From JAAXHB01 sp965221635 (GTDB lineage: Bacteria > Actinomycetota > Acidimicrobiia > Acidimicrobiales > Aldehydirespiratoraceae), in NCBI GenBank assembly GCA_965221635.1, contig OZ244902.1, forward strand, positions 2,418,001 through 2,482,000: a stretch of 64,000 nucleotides of DNA, in the 5' to 3' direction. Both the position numbers and the translations under genes were made by a program. The notes under the pieces were generated by a model, which was given only the letters and a program-made list of their open reading frames with translations, ran no database searches and had not been told where the DNA came from. This document shows, piece after piece, positions 37,401 through 46,748 of the stretch (positions are counted from its first letter, which is position 1; each line of letters begins with the position of its first letter).

Positions 37401-40400
37401 ACGCTGACGCCGGCAACGAGAGCGTGAGCGTCGATCTGGCTGCCACGGGTGGCGATTACGGGGGCATGACCAATGCTGTGACGGTGAGCGTCGACGACGA
37501 CGAAACAGCTGCGTTCACGTTGTCCGCGTCGGCGTTGGATCTGGACGAGGGTGGCGCCGCGGGCACGTTCACGGTTGCGTTGGCAACCCCGCCCACCCAG
37601 ACGGTCACGGTGACCGTCACCAACTCCAACACGGCTGCGGTCACGGTGACCCCACCGTCGCTCTCGTTCAACGCGGGCAACCAAGCGGCTCAGACCATCA
37701 CGGTGGCTCCAGTTGACGATGCGGACGCACGCGACGAGTCGGCGACTGTGAGCTTGTCGGCTGCGGGCGTTGAGTACCAGGGTGTTACGGGTGCCGTGGC
37801 GGTGAGCGTCGATGATGACGAAACCGCTGCGCTTGCAGTGTCGGTGTCGTCGTTGAGTGTGAATGAGGGTGGCGCCGCGGGTTCGTTCACGGTTGCGTTG
37901 GACGCTCCGCCCACCGTGCCGGTCACGGTGACTGTCACCAATTCCAACACGGCTGCGGTCACGGTGACCCCAGCGTCGCTCACGTTCGTCGCGGGCAACC
38001 AAGCGGCTCAGACCGTCACGGTGACTCCTGTTGATGACGCGGACGCGCGTGACGAGTCGGCGACTGTGGGTTTGTCGGCTGCCGGTGGTGAGTACCAGGG
38101 TGTGAGCGGCAGTGTTGCGGTGAGCGTTGACGATGACGAGACCGCGTCACTGACGGTGTCGGTGCCGTCGCTGACGGTCACCGAGGGGGATTCCTCGGGT
38201 GGTTCGTTCACGGTTGCGCTGGCGACCCCGCCCACTCAGACGGTCACCGTGAGCGTCACCAGCGGCGACACCGCTGTGGCCACGGTGAGTTCGCCGTCGT
38301 TGACCTTCACCACCTCGAACTGGGACACAGCTCAGTCCGTGACGGTGCTGGGTGTGGACAACTCCGCCTTGGGTGACGGCTCCACGACCGTGACCCTCAC
38401 GGCGTCCGGCAGCGAGTACGGAGGCGTGACCGGCAGTGTTGCGGTGAGCGTTGACGATGATGACGCAGTGTTGGTGTTGACCCCGGCGACGGTGTCGTTG
38501 AATGAGGGTGGCGCAACGGGTTCGTTCACGGTTGCGTTGCGTGCGCAGCCGACCGCCACGGTGACTGTTGCGGTGAACAACAGTGATACGAGCGCGGTGA
38601 CGGCGGACAATTTGTCGTTGTCGTTCACCACGACTGATTGGAACACCGCTCAGGCGGTGACGTTGACCCCCGTGGATGACGCCGACGCCAAGGACGAGAA
38701 CGTGAACGTGTCACTGGTCGCCTCCGATGGTGGTTTCGGTGGCGTGACCGGTGCGGTATCGGTGTCGGTGGACGACGACGAGACAGCGGCGTTCGTGGTG
38801 TCGGCAACGTCGTTGAGGGTGTGGGAGTGTTGTTCGATTTCTGCTGTTGAGACGTTCACGGTGGCGTTGGCGACGCCGCCTACCGAGACGGTCACGGTGA
38901 CTGTTACCAGTGGCAGCACCGCCGATTTGACGGTGAGTCCGGCGAGCTTGACCTTTGGCGCCGGGGACTGGGACAGCCCTCAGACGGTGATTTTGACAGG
39001 TGTGAACGATTCGGCATTTGGTGACACGACCGTCACAGTTTCCTTGGTGGGATCCGGCGGGGAGTACGGGGGCGTGACCGGCGAGGTGTCCGTGCTCGTG
39101 GACGATGATGACGCCGAGATTTCGGCAAGACCGGGGTCGTTGTTGATGTTCGAGGGCGGCATCGACAGCGAATTTCTTGTGAGGTTGACCAGCCAGCCGA
39201 CCGGTACTGTAACTGTGAGCGTCACCAGTAATGATGTTGGCGCGGTCACGGTGGACAAGTCGTCGTTGACGTTCACTCCGCAGAACTATGCAACCCGGCA
39301 GCGGGTCACGGCTTCCCCGGTGCAGGACGACGACAATATAAACGAGTCGGTGACCATTTGGCTGGCTGGTTCTGATGGGGGCTACGACGACGCGACCTTC
39401 CCGGTGAGCGCGTATGTGCACGACGGCGATGTCAATGCGTTGATCGTGCCGAGCCAGCCGGTGTCGGTGCAGGAGGGTGACTCGGTTGGGGGTTCGTTCG
39501 CGGTCGCGTTGACCCTTATACCGTCTGGCGAAGTCACCGTGAGCGTGACCAGCGCGGACACGGACGCGGTGTCGGTGAGCCCCTCGTCGTTGACCTTCGA
39601 CGCAACGAACTACAACACGGCTCAAACCGTAACTGTTGTTGCTGTTGACGACCTTGACGCCGGCGACGAAAGCGTAAAGGTCAACCTCGCGGCTTCCGGT
39701 GGTGACTACGACAGCGTCACCGGTGAGGTCACCGTCAACGTTGACGACGACGAAACCGCCGCGCTTGTGGTGAGCAAGGCTTCGTTGGCGCTTGCCGAGG
39801 CCACCCCCGCGGGGGATTCGTTCACGGTCGCGTTGGCGACGCCGCCCACCCAAACGGTCACAGTCACACCCACCAGCACCGACACGGGCGCGGTGTCTGT
39901 GACTCCGGCGTCTTTGACGTTCACCGCCACCAACTGGAACACCGCCCAAACGCTCACGGTCACCCCGGACCAAGACAACGACGCCGCCGACGAGTCCCTC
40001 ACGGTGAACTTGGCCGCGTCCGGCGGCGAGTACGACTCGGTGAGCAGCAGTGTGTCTGTGTCCGTCGATGACGACGAAACTGCCGCGCTTACACTGTCGC
40101 CGGCTTCGCTGAGCGTCACCGAGGGTGGCGCCGCCGGTTCATTCACGGTCGTGTTGGCCACCCCGCCAACCGCACCTGTCACCGTCACAGTTGCCAGTGG
40201 TGACACGGGTGCGGTGTCGGTGAATCCGGTGTCGATCACCTTCACCGCCACGAGCAACACCGCCAAAACCGTCACGGTCACCGCTGTTGACGACCCGGAC
40301 GCAGCCGACGAGACGGTCAGCGTGTCACTCACCGCCACCGGTGGCGAGTACCAGGGCGTCACAGGAGCAGTGTCGGTGACTGTTGACGACGACGACTCCC

Positions 40401-43400
40401 CGGCACTGGTGGTGACCCCGACCACGCTCACCGTCGCCGAAGGCAACGCGGCGGGCGGGTCGTTCACGGTTGCGTTGGCCACCCCGCCAACCGAAACCGT
40501 CACCGTGGCCGTAGCCGGCAGCGACTCCACGTTGGCCACGGTGAGTTCGACGTCGTTGACGTTCACCACCGCCACCTGGAACACCGCTCAGTCGGTGACC
40601 GTGGTGGGCGTGGACAACACCACTCCGGGTGACGCCAACGCCACAGTCAGCCTCACCGCAGCCGGTGGAGAATACGCGTCGCTGACCGGAAGCGTCTCGG
40701 TCACCATCGACGACGACGACGCAGCGTTCGTGCTGGCCCCGGCGTCGGTCACCGTCACCGAAGGTGGCGCCGCCGGCACCTTTGATGTGAGCTTGGCCGT
40801 TCAGCCGACAGGCCCGGTCACCGTGACGATCGCCAACGGCGATGCCGGCGCGGCCACCCTGAGCGCCTCGACGCTCAACTTCACCGCAGGCAACTACAAC
40901 ACCGCGCAGTCGGTCACGGTCACCGCGGTCGACGACGATGACGCCAGCAACGAGACGTTGAGCCTTTCGCTCACGGCGACTGGCGGGGGATACGCGGATG
41001 CAACCGGCACCGTCGCGGTGACAGTCACCGATGACGACACCCCCGCGCTGGTGGTGACGCCGGCATCGCGGGACGTGGACGAGGGCGACACCACCGGCGC
41101 CAACTTCAACGTGGCGTTGGCAACACAGCCCACCGCCGAAGTGACCGTGACCGTCACCAGCGCCGATGCGGACGCGGTGACCGTGAGCCCGGCGACGGCG
41201 ACGCTCACTTTCACCACCTCGAATTGGGCCACCACGCAGCCCGTCACTGTGACAGGTGATGAAGACGACGACGCCACCGACGAGACGGTGCAGGTGAACT
41301 TGGCGGCCTCTGGTGGCGATTACGCCGGAGTGACCGGCACTGCGACCGTGAACGTGGACGACGACGACACGGTCGCCTTGGTGGTGTCGCTTACCTCGTT
41401 GCCCTTGTCCGAGGGTCGCAACGGTGGCATCACGGTGAGGTTGGCCACCCAGCCGACCGACACGGTGACGGTGAGCGTCACGAGCGCGGACACAGGCGCG
41501 GTGACCGTGAGCTCGACGCCGTCGTTGCCGCTCACGTTCACCACCGCCAACTGGTCCACCGCGCAGCCAGTGAACGTCGTCGCGGTGCAAGACGATGACG
41601 CCACAAATGAGGACGTGACCGTCTCGTTGGCGGCCTCGGGTGGCGATTACGCCGGTGTGTCCGCCGAAGTGGCCGTGACCGTCACCGACGACGACACCGC
41701 GGCGTTGACCGTGTCGCAGAGCACGTTGAGCGTGAGCGAGGGTGACGCCACGGGTGATTCGTTCACCGTGGTGCTGGCGACTCAGCCGACCGACACGGTG
41801 ACAGTGACCGTCACGAACCCGGATACGGGTGCGGTGTCGGTGAGCGCCACGTCGTTGACGTTCTCCACCACCAATTGGTCCACCGCCCAGACCGTGACTG
41901 TCACCGGCGTGCAAGACGATGACGCCACCGATGAGACCGTCACGATTGGCCTGGCGGCCTCTGGTGGCGATTACGCCACCCTGACCGGCAGCGTCACAGT
42001 GATCGTCACCGACGACGACACCGCGGCGCTGACCGTGTCGCAGAGCACGTTGAGCGTGGACGAGGGTGACGCCACGGGTGATTCGTTCACGGTGGTGCTG
42101 GCGACTCAGCCGACCGACACGGTGACTGTGACCGTCACGAACCCGGATACGGGTGCGGTGTCGGTGAGCGCCACGTCGTTGACGTTCTCCACCACCAATT
42201 GGTCCACCGCCCAGTCGGTGACTGTGACCGGCGTGCAAGACGATGACGCCACCGATGAGACCGTGACTATTGCGTTGGCGGCATCCGGTGGCGATTACGC
42301 CACGTTGACCGGCAGCGTCACAGTGACCGTCGACGACGACGACACCGTCGGCTTGGCGCTGTCGGCAACGACCGTTTCGGTCACCGAGGGTGGCACGGCT
42401 GGTTCGTTCACGGTGGCGTTGACCACACAACCCACCGCCGAGGTGACGGTGACCGTCACCAGCGCGGACACGGGCGCAGTCACCGTGAGTTCTACGCCGC
42501 CGTTGCCGCTCACGTTCACCGCAACCAACTGGGCAACCCCGCAAACCGTCACGGTGACACCGGTGGACGACACCGACGGCGCGTCCGAGAGCGTGAACGT
42601 GTCGCTTGCCGCCACAGGTGGCGATTACGGCAGCGTGACCGGCACGGTCACCGTGTCGGTGGCCGATGACGACTCCGGTTTGGTGGTGTCACCCGCCACG
42701 TTGTCTGTTGGCGAGGCCGGGACCAACATCTTCACGGTGGCTTTGGCGGCCGCGCCCTCGGGTGCGGTCACGGTGACCGTGACCAGTGACGACACCACGG
42801 CGTTGTCGGTGAGTCCTGCGTCGCTCACTTTCACCACCACCGATTTCGCGACCGGCAAGACCGTGACCGTTTCAGGTGTTGACGACGCCGACCAGACCAA
42901 CGAGGACGTGACGGTTGCCTTGGCGTCCACTGGTGGCGGCTACAACGGTGTGACCGGTGAGGCAACCGTGTCGGTGTTCGACGATGACCGTGTTCCGGCC
43001 ACCCCGACTGTGGATTCGGTGGCCACGGGCACACCGACTCCGTCCCAGTTGGTGGTGACCTGGAGTTGGACTCACGTTGAGTGCTATCTCACAGGCACGG
43101 CGGCCGGCTTCGAGGTGAACTACTGGAAGACCACGTCCACTCAACGGAACTCGTCGCAGGTGGGCACCTCGGGTGGGTTGACGCCCAACGATGCCAACAG
43201 CGGCGCTTTCGTGGTGGCCAAGGACTTCGGCACGGATTCGGTGAGCGGTGAGACGTTCGTGATTGGCGCGAACAGCACCGGCACCGCCAACAGCGGTCAG
43301 GTGGGCGTGGCCCTCGACCCGGTGGCGTACAACGTGGCAGTGCGGGTGATCAGCGGTTCAGGCCTCGCAGCACATCACTGCGGCAATCCCAGCGCCTTCA

Positions 43401-46400
43401 GCACCGCCGTGTCGGGCACGCCACTGGCTGACGTTACGCCCGACTTCGGTACGGCTTCGGTGGACGACTTGACGCTCACCCTGAACGTGGCGATGACCGC
43501 GGTGACGCTGCCCACAGCCACCAGCGGCAACGGCACCCTGGCTTACAGCATCGCCGAGACGTTGCCTGCCGGGCTGAGCTTCTCAGCGGCCACCCGGGTG
43601 CTTTCGGGCACGCCGTCCGCTTTGCAGGCTGCAGCCACCTACACCTACACGGTCACAGATGTTGACGGTGACACCGACACGCTCACCTTCGACATCACCG
43701 TGCTCCCACCGGCGCCCGCCAAGCCTGCGGGGTTCACCGCTACTGCGGGCACCGCGCAGGTTGCGCTGAGCTGGAACGATCCGTCCGACAGCACCATCAC
43801 GAAGTACCAGGTGCGCCACAAGGAAGGCGCCAACTTCGATCCGGGCGACACCGGCTTGTGGGGCGACATCGCCAACAGTGGCGCGTCAACCACCGCTCAC
43901 ACCATCAGCGGGCTCAAGGTGGGCTCGGTGTACGTGTTCCAGGTGCGCGCCGTGAACGCCGGTGGCAACGGCGCATCCTCTGATGAGGCCACCGCCATCC
44001 CCGCCGGCGGATTCAACGTGACGCCCTCCACGCTGACTGTGGCCGAGGCCGGGTCGGGCACGTTCACGGTTGCCTTGGTGGGCGAACCGTCCGGCGACGT
44101 CACGGTGGCCGTTACCAGTGGTGACACCACGGCGCTGTCGGTGAGCCAGGCGTCGCAGAGCCTCACCTTCACCACCGCCAACTACACCACCGCCCAAACG
44201 GTGACCGTTTCGGGTGTGGACGACGCCGACGCGGTGCCCGAGAGCGTGGCCGTGACACTTGCCGCCACCGGTGGCGGGTTCAACGGCTCCTCCGGCACGG
44301 TGACCGTGACGCTCACCGATGACGATGCCGCCCTGGTGGTGTCGCCCGCCACGTTGTCTGTGGGTGAGGCCGGGACTGCCACGTTCACAGTGGCCCTGGC
44401 TGCCGAGCCGTCCGCGGAGGTCACGGTGGCCGTGACCAGTGGTGACACCACGGCGCTGTCGGTGAGCCAGGTGTCGCAGAGCCTCACCTTCACTACCGCC
44501 AACTACGGCACCGCCCAAACGGTGACCGTTTCGGGTGTGGACGACGCCGACCAGACCAACGAGGACGTAACAGTTGCCTTGGCGGGTTCTGGTGGTGGTT
44601 ACGACAGTGCCTCGGGTGCGGCAACAGTGTCCGTGTTCGACGATGACCGTGTTCCGGCCACGCCGACAGTGGATTCGGTGGCCACTGGCACACCGACGCC
44701 TTCGCAGTTGGTGGTGAGCTGGAGTTGGACCCACGCTGAGTGCTATCTCACGGGCACGGCGGCCGGGTTCGAGGTGAACTACTGGAAGGCAACGTCCACG
44801 CAGCGCAACTCGTCGCAGGTGGGCACTTCTGGTGGGTTGACGTCCAACGATGCCAACAGCGGCGCTTTCGTGGTTGCCAAGGACTTCGGCACGGATTCGG
44901 TGAGCGGTGAGACGTTCGTGGTTGGCGAGAACAGCACCGGCACTGCCGACAGCGGTCAGGTGGGCGTTGCCCTCGACGCCGAGGCTTACAACGTGGCGGT
45001 GCGCGTGATCAGCGGCTCAGGCGCCGAAGTGCATCACTGCGGCAATCCCAGCGCGTTCAGCGCCGCCGTTTCGGGCACGCCGCTGGCTGACGTTGCGCCC
45101 GACTTCGGTTCGGCCTCGGTGACGGACTTGATCCTCACCCAAGGCGAGGCGATGACTGCTGTGACGCTGCCCACCGCCACCAGCGGCAACGGCGCCCTCG
45201 CTTACAGCATCGTCGAAACGTTGCCGGCCGGGCTGAGCTTCGCAGCGGAAACCAGAGTGCTTTCGGGCACACCCACTGCTTTGCAGGCTGCAACCACCTA
45301 CACCTACACAGCCACCGATGTTGACGGCGACACCGGCACGCTCAGCTTCGACATCACGGTGCACCCACCGCCACCCGCTGCGCCAACAGGTTTCGCCGCC
45401 AACCCGGGAACCGGCCGGGGGGTGCTCACCTGGAACGATCCGTCCAACGACACCATCACGAAGTACCAGGTGCGCCACAAGCAGGACACCACGTTCGACT
45501 CGGGTGACGACAACTTGTGGGCCGACATTGCCGACAGCGGCGCGTCAACAACCCAACACGAGGTCAGGAACCTGAAGGTGGGCAAGGAGTACTACTTCCA
45601 GGTGCGCGCCGTGAACGCCGGTGGCAACGGCGCCCCGTCCGCCGCGCTCCCAGCGAAGCCGACCGCCGGGATCACAGCGACGCCCGGCGTGTTGACCGTG
45701 GGCGAGGCCGGGTCGGGCACGTTCACCGTTGTGCTGGATGGCGAGCCGTCGGAGGATGTGACCGTGAGCGTCACCAGCGAAGACGTCGCGGCGCTGTCGG
45801 TGAGCCCCGAATCGCTCACGTTCACCACCACCGACTTCTTGACGCCGCAGACGGTGACCGTGTCGGGTGTGAGCGACGCCGACACCACCAACGAAACCGT
45901 CGTGGTGAGAATGGCCGGGTCGGCGGGAGGCTACGAGCAGGCAAGCACCTCGGTCACGGTGACCGTCACCGACAACACCGTGGTGACCTTGCCGCCGCCT
46001 GTTGCTGCGCCTCCTGCCGGGCCAACGTTGATCACAACGATTCGGGCGTGCGAACTGCCGGAGATCCAACCGGCCGGCTTCGTCGACGTGTCCCAAACCA
46101 ACGTTCACTACGACTCGATCAACTGCATCTACCACTACAACATCACCAAGGGCACCGGTGACGGCACCACGTTCGACCCGTGGGGCAACGTGACCCGCTG
46201 GCAGATGGCGCTGTTCATCGCCCGCATGGCCGAAGAGGTGGGCATCCCGCTCACTGAAGGCTCCGCGGATCAGTTCGAGGACATCGGCAGCCTGTCGGAC
46301 GAGGCGCAAGCGGCCATTGGAAGCCTCGCGGCGTCAGACTTGCTGAAGGGCCGCACCGCCACCCGTTACGAGCCGTACTCCAACATGACCCGATCCCAGA

Positions 46401-46657
46401 TGACGCTGGTGATATCGCGTCTGTTGCAGAAGGTGGCCGTGTACGAGGCCTTCGGCGGCGCCGAGTTCGAGGACGTGGTGGGGCTGGTGCCAGACGAGCA
46501 CGAGGCCGCCATTGCGCTGCTGCGCGAGCTCGGGATCGTGATGGGCTTCGGCGACGGCACCAACTTCGGCCCGTACCGCCCGGTGACCCGTGCGCAGATG
46601 GCGTCGATCATGGCCCGCACGCTCAACGAGCACCTCACGCCCCTGTCGGCGTTCTAA
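34403..46657 (+). CDS. giant secreted Calx-beta-like / Fn3 / Ig-like / SLH protein
   Basis: 4,084 residues from ATG 34403 (GTG 34394 possible). The signal peptide is MAKTLSRFIALLTAFGLAVA plus a following Ala-rich stretch ending AAAQ. The body consists of four cassettes, each starting with a PTIDSV...WSWT module holding conserved Cys, then a putative-Ig (He_PIG-like) domain (ALSYSITPALPDGLAFDGAT), then an Fn3-like domain (ITKYQARHKAG, YVFQVRAVNAGGEGA), then Calx-beta-like repeats: 2, 18, 2 and 1 by my count, 23 in total. The C-terminus has three SLH modules (GITKGTGDGTTFDPW-like, then SQMTLVISRLLQ and RAQMASIMARTL). Acidic DDD turns in each repeat suggest calcium binding. It is probably a very long cell-envelope adhesin or stalk-like protein (inference), with a dedicated upstream promoter array and a strong downstream hairpin. 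Confidence 0.92.
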   Translation: MAKTLSRFIALLTAFGLAVATTVVHAPMAAAQVSVPNAPTIDSVVAGTGPGELVVTWSWTDTNCHITGTSAGYEVQYWKTTSTQRSSSDVGPPGNVGGLLPNNADSGAFVVEQDFGTATAITQEVFNIDSQASGPANTGQVGVTLDAVAYNVAVLVTSGSGLTVQECDASSDLSASVSATPNADLTPDFGAGTVADLSLTTGVAMSAVTLPVATGGNGALSYSITPALPDGLAFDGATRELSGTPTTFQAAATYTYTVTDVDGDTDTIDFQIDVSVPLPGAPTGFTATAGMGQVSLGWDDPSNTTITKYQARHKAGSAFGAGDETLWADISSSDASTTSHTVTGLTIGVQYVFQVRAVNAGGEGAGSAEATATPTGSMVVAPLELTVAEAGSATFTVVLTAAPSASVTVNITNGDSTALSVSPASLTFTTSNFATAQTVTVSGVNDADGVSEVVTVSLAATTGGGYDGATGAVTVTLTDDDTGLELSPASLTVVENQTGTFTVALAAAPASPVTVSVTSGDTTALSVNPASLTFGTIDFATAQTVTVSGLDDDDPFEETVQVVVTASGGGYDGVSGEVTVTVIDDDFVPPPPTIDSVAPGSALYPGELEVTWSWTFAQCYLTGAFSAYVVLYWKVGAVDRAPSEIGYPDLNGQQPNNATNGAFEVVKDFGENDVSGETLAIGERTDFGRAFLGQVGVALDPVPYNVAMYVISGRGDEEHECNVASELSPPTVATPLADVAPDFGTATVADLVLTRGTTMTPATLPQGSGGNGALTYSIVEALPSGLSFDADTRVLSGTPTVLQDAATYTYRVTDVDGDTDTLTLDITVLPPPPAKPTGFTATAGPERVALNWTDPSNDTISKYQVRYKAGSSFGAGDNGLWTDIANSGATTTAHTVTGLTAGVQYVFQVRGVNDGGEGAESDAATATPFSGIVLSVPTLSLNEGASGSFTVALATQPTATVTVSVTSADTGAVTVDTTSLTFTTTDWATTQTVNVTAEQDADAGNESVSVDLAATGGDYGGMTNAVTVSVDDDETAAFTLSASALDLDEGGAAGTFTVALATPPTQTVTVTVTNSNTAAVTVTPPSLSFNAGNQAAQTITVAPVDDADARDESATVSLSAAGVEYQGVTGAVAVSVDDDETAALAVSVSSLSVNEGGAAGSFTVALDAPPTVPVTVTVTNSNTAAVTVTPASLTFVAGNQAAQTVTVTPVDDADARDESATVGLSAAGGEYQGVSGSVAVSVDDDETASLTVSVPSLTVTEGDSSGGSFTVALATPPTQTVTVSVTSGDTAVATVSSPSLTFTTSNWDTAQSVTVLGVDNSALGDGSTTVTLTASGSEYGGVTGSVAVSVDDDDAVLVLTPATVSLNEGGATGSFTVALRAQPTATVTVAVNNSDTSAVTADNLSLSFTTTDWNTAQAVTLTPVDDADAKDENVNVSLVASDGGFGGVTGAVSVSVDDDETAAFVVSATSLRVWECCSISAVETFTVALATPPTETVTVTVTSGSTADLTVSPASLTFGAGDWDSPQTVILTGVNDSAFGDTTVTVSLVGSGGEYGGVTGEVSVLVDDDDAEISARPGSLLMFEGGIDSEFLVRLTSQPTGTVTVSVTSNDVGAVTVDKSSLTFTPQNYATRQRVTASPVQDDDNINESVTIWLAGSDGGYDDATFPVSAYVHDGDVNALIVPSQPVSVQEGDSVGGSFAVALTLIPSGEVTVSVTSADTDAVSVSPSSLTFDATNYNTAQTVTVVAVDDLDAGDESVKVNLAASGGDYDSVTGEVTVNVDDDETAALVVSKASLALAEATPAGDSFTVALATPPTQTVTVTPTSTDTGAVSVTPASLTFTATNWNTAQTLTVTPDQDNDAADESLTVNLAASGGEYDSVSSSVSVSVDDDETAALTLSPASLSVTEGGAAGSFTVVLATPPTAPVTVTVASGDTGAVSVNPVSITFTATSNTAKTVTVTAVDDPDAADETVSVSLTATGGEYQGVTGAVSVTVDDDDSPALVVTPTTLTVAEGNAAGGSFTVALATPPTETVTVAVAGSDSTLATVSSTSLTFTTATWNTAQSVTVVGVDNTTPGDANATVSLTAAGGEYASLTGSVSVTIDDDDAAFVLAPASVTVTEGGAAGTFDVSLAVQPTGPVTVTIANGDAGAATLSASTLNFTAGNYNTAQSVTVTAVDDDDASNETLSLSLTATGGGYADATGTVAVTVTDDDTPALVVTPASRDVDEGDTTGANFNVALATQPTAEVTVTVTSADADAVTVSPATATLTFTTSNWATTQPVTVTGDEDDDATDETVQVNLAASGGDYAGVTGTATVNVDDDDTVALVVSLTSLPLSEGRNGGITVRLATQPTDTVTVSVTSADTGAVTVSSTPSLPLTFTTANWSTAQPVNVVAVQDDDATNEDVTVSLAASGGDYAGVSAEVAVTVTDDDTAALTVSQSTLSVSEGDATGDSFTVVLATQPTDTVTVTVTNPDTGAVSVSATSLTFSTTNWSTAQTVTVTGVQDDDATDETVTIGLAASGGDYATLTGSVTVIVTDDDTAALTVSQSTLSVDEGDATGDSFTVVLATQPTDTVTVTVTNPDTGAVSVSATSLTFSTTNWSTAQSVTVTGVQDDDATDETVTIALAASGGDYATLTGSVTVTVDDDDTVGLALSATTVSVTEGGTAGSFTVALTTQPTAEVTVTVTSADTGAVTVSSTPPLPLTFTATNWATPQTVTVTPVDDTDGASESVNVSLAATGGDYGSVTGTVTVSVADDDSGLVVSPATLSVGEAGTNIFTVALAAAPSGAVTVTVTSDDTTALSVSPASLTFTTTDFATGKTVTVSGVDDADQTNEDVTVALASTGGGYNGVTGEATVSVFDDDRVPATPTVDSVATGTPTPSQLVVTWSWTHVECYLTGTAAGFEVNYWKTTSTQRNSSQVGTSGGLTPNDANSGAFVVAKDFGTDSVSGETFVIGANSTGTANSGQVGVALDPVAYNVAVRVISGSGLAAHHCGNPSAFSTAVSGTPLADVTPDFGTASVDDLTLTLNVAMTAVTLPTATSGNGTLAYSIAETLPAGLSFSAATRVLSGTPSALQAAATYTYTVTDVDGDTDTLTFDITVLPPAPAKPAGFTATAGTAQVALSWNDPSDSTITKYQVRHKEGANFDPGDTGLWGDIANSGASTTAHTISGLKVGSVYVFQVRAVNAGGNGASSDEATAIPAGGFNVTPSTLTVAEAGSGTFTVALVGEPSGDVTVAVTSGDTTALSVSQASQSLTFTTANYTTAQTVTVSGVDDADAVPESVAVTLAATGGGFNGSSGTVTVTLTDDDAALVVSPATLSVGEAGTATFTVALAAEPSAEVTVAVTSGDTTALSVSQVSQSLTFTTANYGTAQTVTVSGVDDADQTNEDVTVALAGSGGGYDSASGAATVSVFDDDRVPATPTVDSVATGTPTPSQLVVSWSWTHAECYLTGTAAGFEVNYWKATSTQRNSSQVGTSGGLTSNDANSGAFVVAKDFGTDSVSGETFVVGENSTGTADSGQVGVALDAEAYNVAVRVISGSGAEVHHCGNPSAFSAAVSGTPLADVAPDFGSASVTDLILTQGEAMTAVTLPTATSGNGALAYSIVETLPAGLSFAAETRVLSGTPTALQAATTYTYTATDVDGDTGTLSFDITVHPPPPAAPTGFAANPGTGRGVLTWNDPSNDTITKYQVRHKQDTTFDSGDDNLWADIADSGASTTQHEVRNLKVGKEYYFQVRAVNAGGNGAPSAALPAKPTAGITATPGVLTVGEAGSGTFTVVLDGEPSEDVTVSVTSEDVAALSVSPESLTFTTTDFLTPQTVTVSGVSDADTTNETVVVRMAGSAGGYEQASTSVTVTVTDNTVVTLPPPVAAPPAGPTLITTIRACELPEIQPAGFVDVSQTNVHYDSINCIYHYNITKGTGDGTTFDPWGNVTRWQMALFIARMAEEVGIPLTEGSADQFEDIGSLSDEAQAAIGSLAASDLLKGRTATRYEPYSNMTRSQMTLVISRLLQKVAVYEAFGGAEFEDVVGLVPDEHEAAIALLRELGIVMGFGDGTNFGPYRPVTRAQMASIMARTLNEHLTPLSAF
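41711..42358 (+). repeat. recent tandem duplication of one Calx-beta-like unit (2 x 324 bp)
   Basis: The 324 bp at 41711-42034 are repeated at 42035-42358 with only a few substitutions. Both copies encode VSQSTLSV(S/D)EGDATGDSFT, then NPDTGAVSVSATSLTFSTTN. Other units in the gene differ much more, so this pair reflects a recent in-frame duplication of 108 codons. Confidence 0.85.
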
Positions 46658-46680
46658 CGGGCGACCTTGTTCGGTGCTGT

Positions 46681-46724
46681 AGCGGCCGCCCCTGTTGGTG
46701 TGAGCATCAACAGGGGCGGCCGCT
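46681..46724 (+). terminator. strong hairpin after the giant gene
   Basis: AGCGGCCGCCCCTGTTG (46681-46697) pairs perfectly over 17 bp with CAACAGGGGCGGCCGCT (46708-46724) across a 10-nt loop. It begins 24 nt after the stop codon. No T-run follows, as is common in high-GC terminators. It would insulate rapZ from transcription of the giant gene. Confidence 0.8.
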
Positions 46725-46748
46725 GCGGTTGAGTGAGCGGATGCCGCG

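Noticed and set aside
35993..44734. Minus-strand open frames of 669 and 739 codons and others opposite the giant gene
   Set aside because: They are shadows of the Calx-beta repeats, showing the same repeat period on the wrong strand and no independent motifs.
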